Shown here: one piece after another, positions 1-8,609 of the stretch
Position numbering within the stretch: position 1 is the stretch's first letter
How the letters are laid out: each line of letters begins with the position of its first letter
Assembly: GCA_025800215.1 (NCBI GenBank)
Contig: JAOXSC010000152.1
Location: forward strand, 1-32,310
From: Marinibacterium sp.
Lineage (GTDB): Bacteria > Pseudomonadota > Alphaproteobacteria > Rhodobacterales > Rhodobacteraceae
Length of the DNA: 32,310 bases
Direction of reading: 5' to 3'
Program-made: the position numbers and the translations under genes
Notes under the pieces: generated by a model
What the model was told of the DNA's origin: nothing
Seen by the model: the letters and a program-made list of their open reading frames with translations, nothing else
The model's database searches: none

Positions 1-1088
1 AATTCATCGTCAACGAAGACGGCGCGTCCGGTGAGCGCAACGGCGTTTCGGTCGGCAAGATCGAAGAGAAAATGGGCATCCACGGTAACTCGACCTGCGT
101 CATGAACTATGACGAGGCCACCGGTTGGCTGCTGGGTGACGAACACAAAGGCATGCGCGCCATGTTCACCATGATGAACGAAGCGCGTCTGGGTGTGGGC
201 ATGCAGGGTCTGGCACAGGCCGAAGCCGCGTATCAGAACGCGCTCGACTATGCCAAGGACCGCCTGCAGGGCCGCGACGTGACCGGCGCCAAGAACCCCG
301 ACGGCCCGGCCGATCCGCTGATCGTGCACCCCGACGTCCGCCGTTCGCTGATGGAGCAGAAAAGCTTCTGCGAAGGCGCCCGTGCGTTTGCCCTGTGGGG
401 CGCCACCCTGATCGACGAAGCACACCGGTCGAGCAGTGCGGATGCCGATGGGCTGATCTCGCTGCTGACGCCGGTCATCAAGGGCTTCATGACGGATGTG
501 GGCTATGACATGACTGTCAAGGCGCAGCAGGTCTATGGCGGCCACGGCTATATCGAAGAATGGGGCATGTCGCAGTTCACCCGTGATGCCCGCATCGCGA
601 TGATCTACGAAGGGGCCAACGGCGTTCAGGCGCTCGACCTCGTGGGCCGCAAGCTGGCCGTCGATGGCGGCAAGCACGTGATGGCGTTCTTTGAACTGGT
701 CAAGAGCTTCTGCAAGGACAACGCCGATCTTGACGCCGATTACGTGCGTGACTTCATCGAACCGCTCAAGGCGGCGTCGAAGGATCTGCAGGCGGCGGGC
801 ATGTATTTCATGCAGAACGGCATGAAGAATCCCAACAACGCGCTGGCCGGGTCGAATGATTTCATGCACATGTTCGGCCATGTCTGCCTGGGTCTGATGT
901 GGGCCCGCATGGGCAAAGCTGCCGTTCAGGCGCTGGAATCGGGAACTCAGGACCCAACGTTCTACGAGACAAAGCTCGCAACCGGTCGATATTACATGGC
1001 GCGTCAGCTGCCCGCGACCGCGCTGCATCTCGCCCGTATCGAGACCGGCGCGGATACCGTGATGGCACTCGACGCAGCGAACTTCTGA
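1..1088 (+). CDS. Acyl-CoA dehydrogenase, C-terminal part (5' end outside window)
   Basis: An FAD-dependent acyl-CoA dehydrogenase introduces the alpha-beta double bond in an acyl-CoA and passes electrons to ETF. The reading frame is open from base 3 with no start in the window, so the N-terminal domain is missing; about 361 residues are visible. The catalytic-base region reads [18 protein letters not shown], preceded by [30 protein letters not shown] in two adjacent stretches. This puts the Glu in the MCAD-like position (YEG). After it come about 140 extra residues typical of the ~590-aa subfamily with a C-terminal helical extension (PF12806 type), which includes DmdC-like enzymes for 3-methylmercaptopropionyl-CoA. 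The substrate cannot be told from the sequence. It is the first visible gene of a same-strand fad cluster and is followed after 57 bp, with a hairpin, by a second acyl-CoA dehydrogenase. The family assignment is firm; the DmdC alternative is only a possibility. Confidence 0.9.
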   Translation, partial: FIVNEDGASGERNGVSVGKIEEKMGIHGNSTCVMNYDEATGWLLGDEHKGMRAMFTMMNEARLGVGMQGLAQAEAAYQNALDYAKDRLQGRDVTGAKNPDGPADPLIVHPDVRRSLMEQKSFCEGARAFALWGATLIDEAHRSSSADADGLISLLTPVIKGFMTDVGYDMTVKAQQVYGGHGYIEEWGMSQFTRDARIAMIYEGANGVQALDLVGRKLAVDGGKHVMAFFELVKSFCKDNADLDADYVRDFIEPLKAASKDLQAAGMYFMQNGMKNPNNALAGSNDFMHMFGHVCLGLMWARMGKAAVQALESGTQDPTFYETKLATGRYYMARQLPATALHLARIETGADTVMALDAANF

Positions 1089-1096
1089 CGAGGGAT

Positions 1097-1117
1097 CGGG
1101 CGGGCCATGCCCGCCCG
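1097..1117 (+). terminator. Short GC hairpin between the two acyl-CoA dehydrogenase genes
   Basis: CGGGCGGGC - CAT - GCCCGCCCG forms a 9-bp perfect stem with a 3-nt loop, starting 8 bases after the stop codon. Only TTC follows, with no U-tract, so it is more likely an attenuator or mRNA-stabilising hairpin than a full terminator. Confidence 0.45.
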
Positions 1118-1145
1118 TTCACTCTGAGCTAGACCCGAGGGGATC

Positions 1146-2303
1146 ATGAAAGACATCGTAGAAGCCCAATCCGCCTGGATGACCGAAGAGCACAAGATGC
1201 TGACGGACATGGCAGCGCAGTTCATCACCAATGAATGGGGACCGAAATTCGATGCCTGGCGCGCACAGGGCCAGATGGATCGCGAAACCTGGCAACAGGC
1301 TGGCGAACTTGGCCTGCTGTGCCCGTCGGTCCCCGAAGAATTCGGCGGCGTTGGCGGTGATTTCGGCCATGAGGCCGTGATCATGCTCGAAGCCAACCGC
1401 GCCAACCTGGCCAGCTGGGGCTATCCCATCCACGGCCCCATCGTGGCCCACTATGTGCTGAGCTACGGCACCGACGAGCAGAAACAGCGCTGGCTGCCCA
1501 AACTGATCTCGGGCGAGCTGGTGGGCGCACTGGCCATGACCGAACCGTCGGCCGGGTCGGACGTGCAGCGCATCAAGACCAAAGCCGTGCGCGATGGCAA
1601 TGTCTATCGCCTGAGCGGTCAGAAGACCTTTATCACCAATGGTCAGCACGCCAACCTGATCGTGGTTGCGGCAAAAACCGATCCCAGCCAGGGCGCCAAG
1701 GGCGTGTCGCTGGTGATCCTGGAAACCGACGGGGCCGAAGGGTTCCAGCGCGGGCGCAACCTGGAAAAGATCGGCATGCATGCGGCCGACACGTCCGAGC
1801 TGTTCTTTGACAATGTGCCGATCCCGCCGGAAAACATCCTGGGCGGCGTCGAAGGGCGCGGGTTCTATCAGATGATGGAGCAGCTGCCCCAGGAACGTCT
1901 GGCCATTGCCTGCTGTGCTGTGGGTGCGATGGAAGGTGCCGTGCAACGCACCATCGAATACTGCAAGGAACGCGAAGCCTTTGGCGGCCCGCTGACCCAG
2001 TTCCAGAACACCCGCTTCAAGCTGGTGGAATGCCTGACCAAGACCAAGGTCGCGCGCGCGTTCCTTGACGAATGCATCGTCGAGCACAACCGTGGCGAAC
2101 TGACCGTCGAAAAGGCCGCGATGGCAAAATACTGGATCACCGACACCCAGGGCGAAGTGATCGACGAATGCCTGCAGCTGCATGGTGGCTATGGCTTCAT
2201 GCAGGAATATGCCGTGGCCGAAATGTGGACCGATGCACGCGTGCAGCGGATCTATGGCGGCACCAACGAGATCATGAAGGAACTGGTGGCACGGTCCCTC
2301 TGA
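1146..2303 (+). CDS. Acyl-CoA dehydrogenase (LCAD/IVD-type active site)
   Basis: A complete 385-aa acyl-CoA dehydrogenase, the usual length for the short form of the family. The start ATG lies just after a GAGGGGATC ribosome-binding region. Signature 1 reads [14 protein letters not shown] (about residues 128-141), and the C-terminus carries QLHGGYGF and [17 protein letters not shown]. The position that holds the catalytic Glu in MCAD is Gly here (YGGTNE). Instead Glu263, in [21 protein letters not shown], aligns with the catalytic Glu of long-chain and isovaleryl-CoA dehydrogenases. The enzyme oxidises acyl-CoA with FAD and delivers electrons to ETF. It sits in the fad cluster between another acyl-CoA dehydrogenase and a GST-like gene. 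The alternative base position suggests a different chain-length or branched substrate from the upstream paralogue; that is inference. Confidence 0.93.
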   Translation: MKDIVEAQSAWMTEEHKMLTDMAAQFITNEWGPKFDAWRAQGQMDRETWQQAGELGLLCPSVPEEFGGVGGDFGHEAVIMLEANRANLASWGYPIHGPIVAHYVLSYGTDEQKQRWLPKLISGELVGALAMTEPSAGSDVQRIKTKAVRDGNVYRLSGQKTFITNGQHANLIVVAAKTDPSQGAKGVSLVILETDGAEGFQRGRNLEKIGMHAADTSELFFDNVPIPPENILGGVEGRGFYQMMEQLPQERLAIACCAVGAMEGAVQRTIEYCKEREAFGGPLTQFQNTRFKLVECLTKTKVARAFLDECIVEHNRGELTVEKAAMAKYWITDTQGEVIDECLQLHGGYGFMQEYAVAEMWTDARVQRIYGGTNEIMKELVARSL

Positions 2304-2321
2304 TCCCGGCCTGAACAATCA

Positions 2322-2357
2322 CCCCCGCGCGTCCGGTCCGTCCGGCCCGCGCGGGGG
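2322..2357 (+). terminator. Stem-loop after the second acyl-CoA dehydrogenase
   Basis: CCCCCGCGCG (2322-2331) pairs perfectly with CGCGCGGGGG (2348-2357) around a 16-nt loop that can itself pair. No U-tract follows, so termination may be partial or Rho-assisted. It separates the dehydrogenase genes from the GST-thiolase-fadB genes; the whole 184-bp gap shows nothing else recognisable apart from the RBS of the next gene. Confidence 0.6.
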
Positions 2358-2487
2358 GACGTGGCCCTGTCGAACAAAACCCGGCGAATGACCGAACGTC
2401 AGTGGCGCCGCGTCATGTCTTCTTCTTCATCCTGGCAATACGCATATCAACAACACGCCAGTTGCGCCCTGGGGAGGGGCTGCGCCG

Positions 2488-3126
2488 ATGACGATCAAAC
2501 TGTACTGCTTTGGCGAAAGCGGAAACGCCTACAAGGCGGCGCTTGCGCTTGAGCTCAGCGGGCTCGACTGGGAACCCGTCTTTGTCGATTTCTTCGGCGG
2601 CGAAACCCGCACGCCGGACTACCGCGCCAATGTCAACGCCATGGGCGAGGCACCCGCACTGGTGGATGGCGATTTCCGGATCTCGCAATCGGGCGCGATC
2701 CAGGCCTATGTCACCGAGAAGTCGGGCAAGTTCGGCGGCAAGAGCCGCGAAGAAAACTATGACATCTTTCACTGGGTGCTGTGGGACAACCACAAGTTCA
2801 GCTCGGTCATTGGCCCGACCCGGTTCCTGATGAACCTGGTTGCGCCCGACCAGCGCCCGGCCGAGGTGATCGCCTTCAACCAGGGCCGCCTCAAATCCGC
2901 CTACCAGATCCTTGATGCCCATCTTGAAGGGCGCGACTGGATCGTGGGCGACAGCATCACCAACGCCGATCTGAGCTGCTGCGGCTATCTTTATTACCCC
3001 GAGCCCTTCGGCTTTGACCGGGCCGAATGGCCCCATATCGACGCCTGGCTCACCCGTCTTTCACAAACCCCGGGCTGGAAAGCCCCCTATGACCTTATGC
3101 CCGGCAACCCGTCGGACCGCGCTTGA
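2488..3126 (+). CDS. Glutathione S-transferase family protein
   Basis: A 212-aa cytosolic GST-like protein. The N-terminal thioredoxin-fold half (about 1-80) begins TIKLYCFGESGNAYKAAL and contains the GSH-binding stretch EAPALVDGDFRISQSGAIQAYV. The usual cis-Pro and E-S pair appear as EAPAL and QSGAI. An all-alpha C-terminal half follows, with the N-cap-like motif DSITNADLSCCGYL near residue 155. The start is set by GGGGAGGGG at about 2471-2479. The stop codon lies 11 bases before the thiolase start, so the two are almost certainly co-transcribed. In this context it may detoxify reactive enoyl- or epoxy-intermediates or serve as an isomerase in acyl catabolism, but the substrate is unknown. 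Confidence 0.85.
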   Translation: MTIKLYCFGESGNAYKAALALELSGLDWEPVFVDFFGGETRTPDYRANVNAMGEAPALVDGDFRISQSGAIQAYVTEKSGKFGGKSREENYDIFHWVLWDNHKFSSVIGPTRFLMNLVAPDQRPAEVIAFNQGRLKSAYQILDAHLEGRDWIVGDSITNADLSCCGYLYYPEPFGFDRAEWPHIDAWLTRLSQTPGWKAPYDLMPGNPSDRA

Positions 3127-3137
3127 AGGAGACCCCC

Positions 3138-4349
3138 ATGACCGAAGCCTATATCTATGACGCGCTGCGCACCCCGCGCGGCAAGGGCCGCAAGGACGGC
3201 AGCCTGCACGAGCTGACCTCGGTACGGCTCAGCGCGCTGACCCTCAATGCCCTGAAAGAGCGAAACAACCTCGAAGGTCACGCGGTCGAAGATGTGATCT
3301 GGGGCAACGTGACCCAGGTGATGGAACAGGGCGGCTGCCTGGCGCGGACGGCTGTTCTGGCGTCGGATCTTGATGAATCGATCCCCGGCCTTGCCATCAA
3401 CCGCTTCTGCGCCAGCGGGATGGAAGCCGTGAACCTGGCCGCCAACCAGATCAAGGGTGGCGCAGGCGAAGCCTATATCGCCGGTGGTGTGGAAATGATG
3501 GGCCGCGTGCCCATGGGGTCGGACGGGGCTGCCATTGCCGCAGATCCGTCGGTGGCCATGGACACCTATTTCGTGCCGCAGGGCATTTCGGCCGACATCA
3601 TCGCGACCGAATACGGGTTCACCCGTGATCAGGCCGACGCGCTGGCGGTGGAATCGCAACGCCGCGCCGCCAAGGCATGGGAAGAAAACCGCTTTGAAAA
3701 GTCGGTGATCACCGTCAAGGACCAGAACGGCCTGACCATCCTGGACCGCGACGAATACATGCGTCCGGGCACCGACATGCAGACGCTGGGCGCGCTGAAC
3801 CCCAGCTTCCAGCAGCAGGGCGAAGTGATGCCCGGCTTCAACAACGTGGCGCTGCTGAAATACCCCCACCTGGAAAAGATCAACCACATGCACCATGCGG
3901 GCAACAGCTCGGGCATCGTGGACGGCGCCGCCGCCGTGCTGATCGGCAACAAGGAATTCGGCGAGAAATACGGCCTCAAGCCGCGCGCGCGCATCAAGGC
4001 CACTGCCAAGATCGGCCTGGACCCGACCATCATGCTGACCGGCCCGGTTCCCGTGACCGAAAAGATCCTGGCCGAAACCGGCATGAAGATCAGCGATCTG
4101 GACCTGTTCGAAGTGAACGAAGCCTTCGCTTCGGTGGTCCTGCGCTTCATGCAGGCCTTTGATGCCGACCCCGAAAAGGTGAACGTCAACGGCGGCTCGA
4201 TCGCCATGGGCCACCCGCTGGGTGCCACCGGCGCGATCATCATCGGCACGCTGCTGGATGAGCTCGAGCGTCAGGACAAGGAAACCGGTCTGGCAACGCT
4301 GTGCATCGCATCGGGCATGGGCGCCGCCACCATCATCGAGCGCGTTTAA
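3138..4349 (+). CDS. fadA: Acetyl-CoA C-acyltransferase (thiolase, FadA-like)
   Basis: A 403-aa degradative thiolase catalysing CoA-dependent cleavage of 3-ketoacyl-CoA to acetyl-CoA and a shortened acyl-CoA, the last step of beta-oxidation. The nucleophile Cys91 is in NRFCASGMEAVNLA. His359 lies in GGSIAMGHPLGATGA and Cys389 in LCIASGMGAA, so the full Cys-His-Cys triad is present. The ATG at 3138 is chosen because AAGGAGA (3126-3132) sits at proper spacing; an in-frame TTG at 3123 overlaps the GST stop and has no such site. It is co-oriented with fadB 100 bp downstream; together they would form the alpha2beta2 fatty-acid oxidation complex. PHB-type biosynthetic thiolase is less likely given the partner genes. 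Confidence 0.93.
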   Translation: MTEAYIYDALRTPRGKGRKDGSLHELTSVRLSALTLNALKERNNLEGHAVEDVIWGNVTQVMEQGGCLARTAVLASDLDESIPGLAINRFCASGMEAVNLAANQIKGGAGEAYIAGGVEMMGRVPMGSDGAAIAADPSVAMDTYFVPQGISADIIATEYGFTRDQADALAVESQRRAAKAWEENRFEKSVITVKDQNGLTILDRDEYMRPGTDMQTLGALNPSFQQQGEVMPGFNNVALLKYPHLEKINHMHHAGNSSGIVDGAAAVLIGNKEFGEKYGLKPRARIKATAKIGLDPTIMLTGPVPVTEKILAETGMKISDLDLFEVNEAFASVVLRFMQAFDADPEKVNVNGGSIAMGHPLGATGAIIIGTLLDELERQDKETGLATLCIASGMGAATIIERV

Positions 4350-4367
4350 TCGCGACACAAGCACCTG

Positions 4368-4387
4368 GGCGCGCAGTCATGCGCGCC
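4368..4387. promoter_or_regulatory. 20-bp interrupted palindrome between fadA and fadB
   Basis: GGCGCGCA - GTCA - TGCGCGCC is a perfect 8-bp inverted repeat with a 4-nt spacer, starting 18 bases after the fadA stop. It could be an RNA hairpin (attenuator; no U-tract follows) or a dimeric repressor operator. The closely following ATGCGC repeats make the operator reading worth considering. Confidence 0.5.
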
Positions 4388-4434
4388 ATCAGCTAGGCGC
4401 AGAGATGCGCAACCATTTATGCGCAGCAATGCGC
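4379..4434 (+). repeat. Four ATGCGC repeats in the fadB leader
   Basis: ATGCGC occurs at 4379, 4405, 4419 and 4429, the last three as ATGCGCA followed by A or G. The contained TGCGCA is self-complementary. The repeats fill the 99-bp fadA-fadB gap right up to the fadB Shine-Dalgarno GGAGA (4438-4442). They might be operator half-sites or chance in GC-rich DNA; no function is shown. Confidence 0.35.
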
Positions 4435-4448
4435 AGTGGAGACGACAG

Positions 4449-6653
4449 ATGACCGATTTTACAATGACCAAGGACGCCGAAGGCGTCGCCACCATCACCT
4501 GGGATGTGCCCGGCAAGTCCATGAACGTGATGTCGTTCAACGGCCTGCAGGAGCTCAGCGACTGCATCGACGACGCGCTGGCCGATGACGCCGTCAAAGG
4601 CATCGTGATCACATCCGGCAAGGAAGGCTCGTTTGCCGGTGGCATGGATCTTAACCTGCTGGCCAAGATGAAGGCCGAAGCGGGCGACAACCCTGCCCAG
4701 GGTCTGTTTGACGGGGTGATGAACATCCACGGCCTGCTGCGCAAGATCGAGCTGGCCGGCATGGATCCGAAAACCCAGAAAGGCGGCAAGCCGATCGCGG
4801 CCGCCCTGCCCGGCACCGCTGCAGGCATCGGCATGGAAGTGCCCCTGTCCACGCACCGCATCTTTGTGGCCGACAACCCCAAGGCCCGCATCGGCCTGCC
4901 CGAAATCCTCGTGGGGATCTTCCCCGGCGCAGGCGGCACCACGCGCCTGGTGCGCAAGGTCGGCCTGCTGGGTGCTGCGCCCTTCCTGCTGGAAGGCAAG
5001 ATGGTTGCCCCGGCCAAGGCGAAATCGGGTGGTCTGGTTGACGAAGTCGTCGCCGATCCGGTGGCCGCGGCACGCGACTGGGTGCTGAACGCCACCGACA
5101 AGGACATCGTGAAGCCCTGGGATCAGAAGGGCTACAAGATGCCCGGTGGTGCCCCCTATCACCCCGCTGGCTTCATGAATGTCGTGGGTGCCAACGCCAT
5201 GGTGCACGGCAAGACCAAAGGCGCCTTCCCGGCCGCCAAGGCCCTGCTGAGCGCGGTCTACGAAGGCGCGCTGGTGCCGTTCGACACCGCCATCCGCATC
5301 GAAGCGCGCTGGTTCACGCATGTGCTGATGAACCCGTCGTCGTCGGCGATGATCCGGTCGCTGTTCCTGAACAAGGAAGCGCTGGAAAAAGGTGCCGTGC
5401 GCCCGGCCGGTGTGCCGGATCAGCGCGTCAAGAAAGTTGGCGTTCTGGGCGCGGGCATGATGGGTGCGGGCATCGCGCTGGTGTCGGCGCAGGCCGGGAT
5501 CGAAGTTGTCCTGATCGACCGCGATCAGGAAGCCGCCGACCGTGGCAAGGCCTATAGCGAAACCTTCATGGACAAGGGCATCAAGCGCGGCAAAGCCACG
5601 CCTGAAAAGAAAGAGGCCCTGCTGAGCCTGATCACGGCGACGCCGGATCTCGAGGCGCTCAAAGGTTGCGATCTGATCATCGAAGCCGTGTTCGAAGACA
5701 CCGCCGTCAAGGCCGAGATGACCAAGAAGGTCGAAGCGATCATCGACGAAGACTGCATCTTTGCGTCCAACACCTCGACCCTGCCGATCACCGAGCTGGC
5801 CAAGGCGTCGTCGCGCTCCGAGCAGTTCATCGGCATCCACTTCTTCTCGCCGGTCGAGCGCATGCTGCTGGTCGAGATCATCAAGGGCAAGGACACCGGT
5901 GACCGGGCCGTGGCCAAGGCGCTCGACTATGTGCGTCAGATCAAGAAGACGCCGATCGTGGTCAACGATGCGCGCTTCTTCTATGCCAACCGCTGCATCA
6001 TCCCCTACATCAACGAAGGCGCGCGCATGGTCACCGAAGGTGTCGTGCCGCAGCTGATCGACCACGCCGCCGAGCAGCTTGGCTTCCCCGTGGGGCCGAT
6101 CCAGCTGACGGACGAAACCTCGATCGACCTGGGCGCCAAGATTGCCCGCGCGACCAAGGCCGCGATGGGCGATGCCTATCCTGAATCGGCTTCGGATGAC
6201 CTGATCTTCTGGATGGAAGACCTGGGCCGCCTGGGTCGCAAGGCCAAGGCCGGGTTCTTCGACTATGATGAAAAGGGCAAGCGTCAGGGTTACTGGAAAG
6301 GCGTGACCGAGAAATTCCCGGTCGCCGAAACCCAGCCCGACGTGATCGAAGTGCAGGAACGGCTGATGTTCAGCCAGGTGCTCGAAGCTGTGCGCGCCCT
6401 TGAAGAAGGTGTGCTGATGGACATCCGCGAAGGCGACGTGGGCGCCATCCTGGGCTGGGGCTTTGCGCCGTGGTCCGGTGGCCCGCTGAGCTGGCTTGAC
6501 ATCATCGGTGCCGAATATGCCGCCGAACGCTGCGACGCACTGGCCGAAAAATTCGGCCCGCGCTTTGCCTGCCCCGCGCTGCTGCGCGAGATGGCCGAGA
6601 AGGGTGAAACCTTCTATGGCCGCTTTGCTGGCGAAGCGGCAGCCGCCGCCTGA
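4449..6653 (+). CDS. fadB: Bifunctional enoyl-CoA hydratase/3-hydroxyacyl-CoA dehydrogenase
   Basis: A 734-aa multifunctional beta-oxidation protein (FadB/FadJ type). The N-terminal crotonase domain (about 1-200) has its catalytic acids Glu130 in GIGMEVPL and Glu152 in LPEILVGIFPGAGG. The NAD-binding domain starts near 328 with the Rossmann loop GAGMMGAG (334-341). The dehydrogenase His464 is in GIHFFSPVERM after NTSTLPITELA. Two C-terminal 3HCDH domains follow (VVNDARFFYANR; GWGFAPWSGGP). The ATG at 4449 is preferred over the in-frame ATG at 4419 because GGAGA lies 6 bases upstream and the domain begins immediately. It hydrates 2-enoyl-CoA and oxidises the 3-hydroxyacyl-CoA, handing the ketoacyl-CoA to FadA. 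A strong terminator closes the gene. FadB versus FadJ cannot be separated here. Confidence 0.95.
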   Translation: MTDFTMTKDAEGVATITWDVPGKSMNVMSFNGLQELSDCIDDALADDAVKGIVITSGKEGSFAGGMDLNLLAKMKAEAGDNPAQGLFDGVMNIHGLLRKIELAGMDPKTQKGGKPIAAALPGTAAGIGMEVPLSTHRIFVADNPKARIGLPEILVGIFPGAGGTTRLVRKVGLLGAAPFLLEGKMVAPAKAKSGGLVDEVVADPVAAARDWVLNATDKDIVKPWDQKGYKMPGGAPYHPAGFMNVVGANAMVHGKTKGAFPAAKALLSAVYEGALVPFDTAIRIEARWFTHVLMNPSSSAMIRSLFLNKEALEKGAVRPAGVPDQRVKKVGVLGAGMMGAGIALVSAQAGIEVVLIDRDQEAADRGKAYSETFMDKGIKRGKATPEKKEALLSLITATPDLEALKGCDLIIEAVFEDTAVKAEMTKKVEAIIDEDCIFASNTSTLPITELAKASSRSEQFIGIHFFSPVERMLLVEIIKGKDTGDRAVAKALDYVRQIKKTPIVVNDARFFYANRCIIPYINEGARMVTEGVVPQLIDHAAEQLGFPVGPIQLTDETSIDLGAKIARATKAAMGDAYPESASDDLIFWMEDLGRLGRKAKAGFFDYDEKGKRQGYWKGVTEKFPVAETQPDVIEVQERLMFSQVLEAVRALEEGVLMDIREGDVGAILGWGFAPWSGGPLSWLDIIGAEYAAERCDALAEKFGPRFACPALLREMAEKGETFYGRFAGEAAAAA

Positions 6654-6659
6654 TGACAG

Positions 6660-6689
6660 ACGGGGCACCGGTCACCGGTGCCCCGTTTT
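6660..6689 (+). terminator. Rho-independent terminator after fadB
   Basis: CGGGGCACCGG (6661-6671) and CCGGTGCCCCG (6675-6685) form an 11-bp stem, 12 with the flanking A-T pair, around a TCA loop. TTTT follows. It starts 7 bases after the fadB stop and ends the fad transcript. Confidence 0.9.
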
Positions 6690-6878
6690 CCGCGCCGGAT
6701 CACACCCGCGCAGATGGACCGCAACGCGGACCGTCCCCATCCCCCAGATTTCGATGACGTGTCCTGCGGCGCCCCGAGCCGGCCTGCGCCCGCCTGCGAC
6801 GGTGCGGCCCTTTTCTTTCCTGCGCGCGCAACGCACACTCTGCGCCGATGTCACCCGAAGCTGGAAGAGGACAGATCA

Positions 6879-8504
6879 ATGGGATGGATGCAGGACGAAA
6901 CCGGGCTTGAAAAATGCGCCGCCAACTACGTGGCGCTGACACCGCTGTCGGGGCTGCGCCGGGCGTCTCATGTCTTTGCCAATGATCTGGCGGTGATCTA
7001 TGGCACGCACCGCAAGACCTATGCCGAATATTACGACCGCTGCACGCGGCTGGCATCGGCACTGGCCTCGATGGGGGTGGCGCCAGGCGATGTGGTGGCC
7101 ACCATCCTGCCCAACATCCCCGCCGCCGTCGAAGCGCATTTCGGCGTGCCCGCCTGTGGCGGCGTGCTGAACGCGATCAACACGCGGCTCGATACCGGAA
7201 CGGTTGCCTATATTCTCGACCATGGCGGCGCCAAGGTGGCGCTGGTCGACACCCAGTTCATTGCCACCGCCGAAGCCGCCATCGCCACCATGGACGGCCC
7301 TGCACCCACGCTGATCGAGGTGCCGGACCCCGCGGCCGGCTTCCCCGCCACCGGGCGGCACGCCACCTATGAGGCGGTGATCGGCAACGCACATCACGAT
7401 TTCGACTGGATCCTGCCGCAGGATGAATGGGAGAGCATCTCGCTCAACTATACCTCGGGCACGACGGGGCGGCCCAAGGGCGTCGTCTATCACCATCGCG
7501 GCGCCTATCTGAACGCGATGGGTCAGGTGCTCAGCTGGGGCATGGGGCTGCGGCCGCGCTATCTGACGATCGTGCCACTGTTTCACTGCAACGGCTGGTG
7601 CCACAGCTGGATGATGCCGATGATCGGCGGCACCATCATCTGCTGCCGCGACATCACCGCGCCCGCCATTTTCGACGCCATCGCGGATGAAAAGGCCACC
7701 CATTTCGGTGGCGCGCCCATCGTGTTGAACATGCTGGTCAATGCGCCTCAGGATCAGCGCCGCAGCTTTGATCACGTGGTCGAGGTCTTTACCGCAGGCG
7801 CCCCGCCCGCCCCCGCCACGCTGGCCCAGATCGAACCGATGGGGTTCAATGTCACCCAGGTCTATGGCCTGACCGAAGTCTACGGGCCGGCCACCGAATG
7901 CACCTGGGGGCCGCATCTGGATCACCTGACCGGCGACGCGCGCGCCGCGATCAAGGCGCGCCAGGGCGTGGCGATGCCCTTCATGGAAAAGATCACCGTG
8001 ATGGATGACGACATGCAGCAGATCCCCCGCGACGGGCACAGCCAGGGCGAAATCGTCATGCGCGGCAATGGGGTGATGAAAGGGTATTACAAGAACCCCG
8101 AGGCCACCGCCGACGCCTTCAAGGGCGGGTTCTTTCATTCCGGCGACATCGCCGTGCAGCACCCTGACGGTTATATCCAGATCGCCGACCGCGCCAAGGA
8201 CATCATCATTTCGGGCGGCGAGAACATATCGTCGGTCGAGGTCGAAGGCGTGCTGATGGGCCATCCCGCCGTGCTGCTTGCCGCTGTGGTCGCCAAGCCC
8301 GATGACAGATGGGGCGAAGTGCCCTGCGCCTTTATCGAGCTCAAGGACGGGGCCGAAGCGACCGAGGCCGAACTGATCGCCTTTGCCCGCAGCACGCTGG
8401 CTGGGTTCAAGACGCCCAAGCGCGTGCTGTTCCAGGAACTGCCCAAGACATCCACCGGCAAGATCCAGAAATTCGAACTGCGCGACCTGGCCAAAACGGT
8501 CTGA
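6879..8504 (+). CDS. Acyl-CoA synthetase (AMP-forming, ANL superfamily)
   Basis: A 541-aa AMP-dependent acyl-CoA ligase that activates a carboxylic acid to acyl-AMP and then acyl-CoA. The P-loop-like motif YTSGTTGRPKG starts at residue 191. Further along come the adenylate motif YGLTEVYGP, GFFHSGDIAV with QIADRAKDIIISGGENISSVEVE (hinge region), and the catalytic Lys528 in TSTGKIQKFEL. The protein starts with the LEKCAANYVALTPLSGLRRAS pattern, split here as LEKCAANY and VALTPLSG, typical of the medium/short-chain acyl-activating clade. ATG 6879 is chosen because the frame upstream runs back into the fadB terminator; GAAGAGGA lies about 10 bases before it. It could feed fatty, aromatic or methylthio acids into the neighbouring beta-oxidation genes. 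The DmdB proteins I remember look different, so that name is not used. Confidence 0.88.
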   Translation: MGWMQDETGLEKCAANYVALTPLSGLRRASHVFANDLAVIYGTHRKTYAEYYDRCTRLASALASMGVAPGDVVATILPNIPAAVEAHFGVPACGGVLNAINTRLDTGTVAYILDHGGAKVALVDTQFIATAEAAIATMDGPAPTLIEVPDPAAGFPATGRHATYEAVIGNAHHDFDWILPQDEWESISLNYTSGTTGRPKGVVYHHRGAYLNAMGQVLSWGMGLRPRYLTIVPLFHCNGWCHSWMMPMIGGTIICCRDITAPAIFDAIADEKATHFGGAPIVLNMLVNAPQDQRRSFDHVVEVFTAGAPPAPATLAQIEPMGFNVTQVYGLTEVYGPATECTWGPHLDHLTGDARAAIKARQGVAMPFMEKITVMDDDMQQIPRDGHSQGEIVMRGNGVMKGYYKNPEATADAFKGGFFHSGDIAVQHPDGYIQIADRAKDIIISGGENISSVEVEGVLMGHPAVLLAAVVAKPDDRWGEVPCAFIELKDGAEATEAELIAFARSTLAGFKTPKRVLFQELPKTSTGKIQKFELRDLAKTV

Positions 8505-8518
8505 GATCGGGGCAAGAT

Positions 8519-8552
8519 GGCGGGCAAACCGGGCGGAACCGGTTTGCCCGCC
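8519..8552 (+). terminator. Large stem-loop after the acyl-CoA synthetase
   Basis: A 14-bp perfect stem (8519-8532 with 8539-8552; GGCGGGCAAACCGG against its complement) and a 6-nt loop, 15 bases after the stop codon. No U-tract follows. It probably ends or protects the ligase mRNA. Confidence 0.65.
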
Positions 8553-8609
8553 GGGCCGTGCCTGTGCTAGCGTGCGGCCAAGAATGAGGCAGGGCAGACC
8601 TCGGGTCAG

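Noticed and set aside
1119..2318. Antisense open frame opposite the second acyl-CoA dehydrogenase
   Set aside because: Shadow; the sense protein has the full family signature.
4389..6668. Very long open frame antisense to fadB (759 codons)
   Set aside because: His/Gly/Arg/Asp-rich shadow typical of GC-rich codon bias; the sense strand carries complete catalytic motifs.
6678..6878. N-terminal extension of the acyl-CoA synthetase
   Set aside because: It begins inside the fadB terminator and is rich in Pro/Arg; the ATG at 6879 is better placed.
6879..8504. Naming the ligase dmdB and the first dehydrogenase dmdC (DMSP demethylation)
   Set aside because: The ligase N-terminus differs from the DmdB sequence I remember, and DmdC-like dehydrogenases cannot be told from other FadE types by eye.
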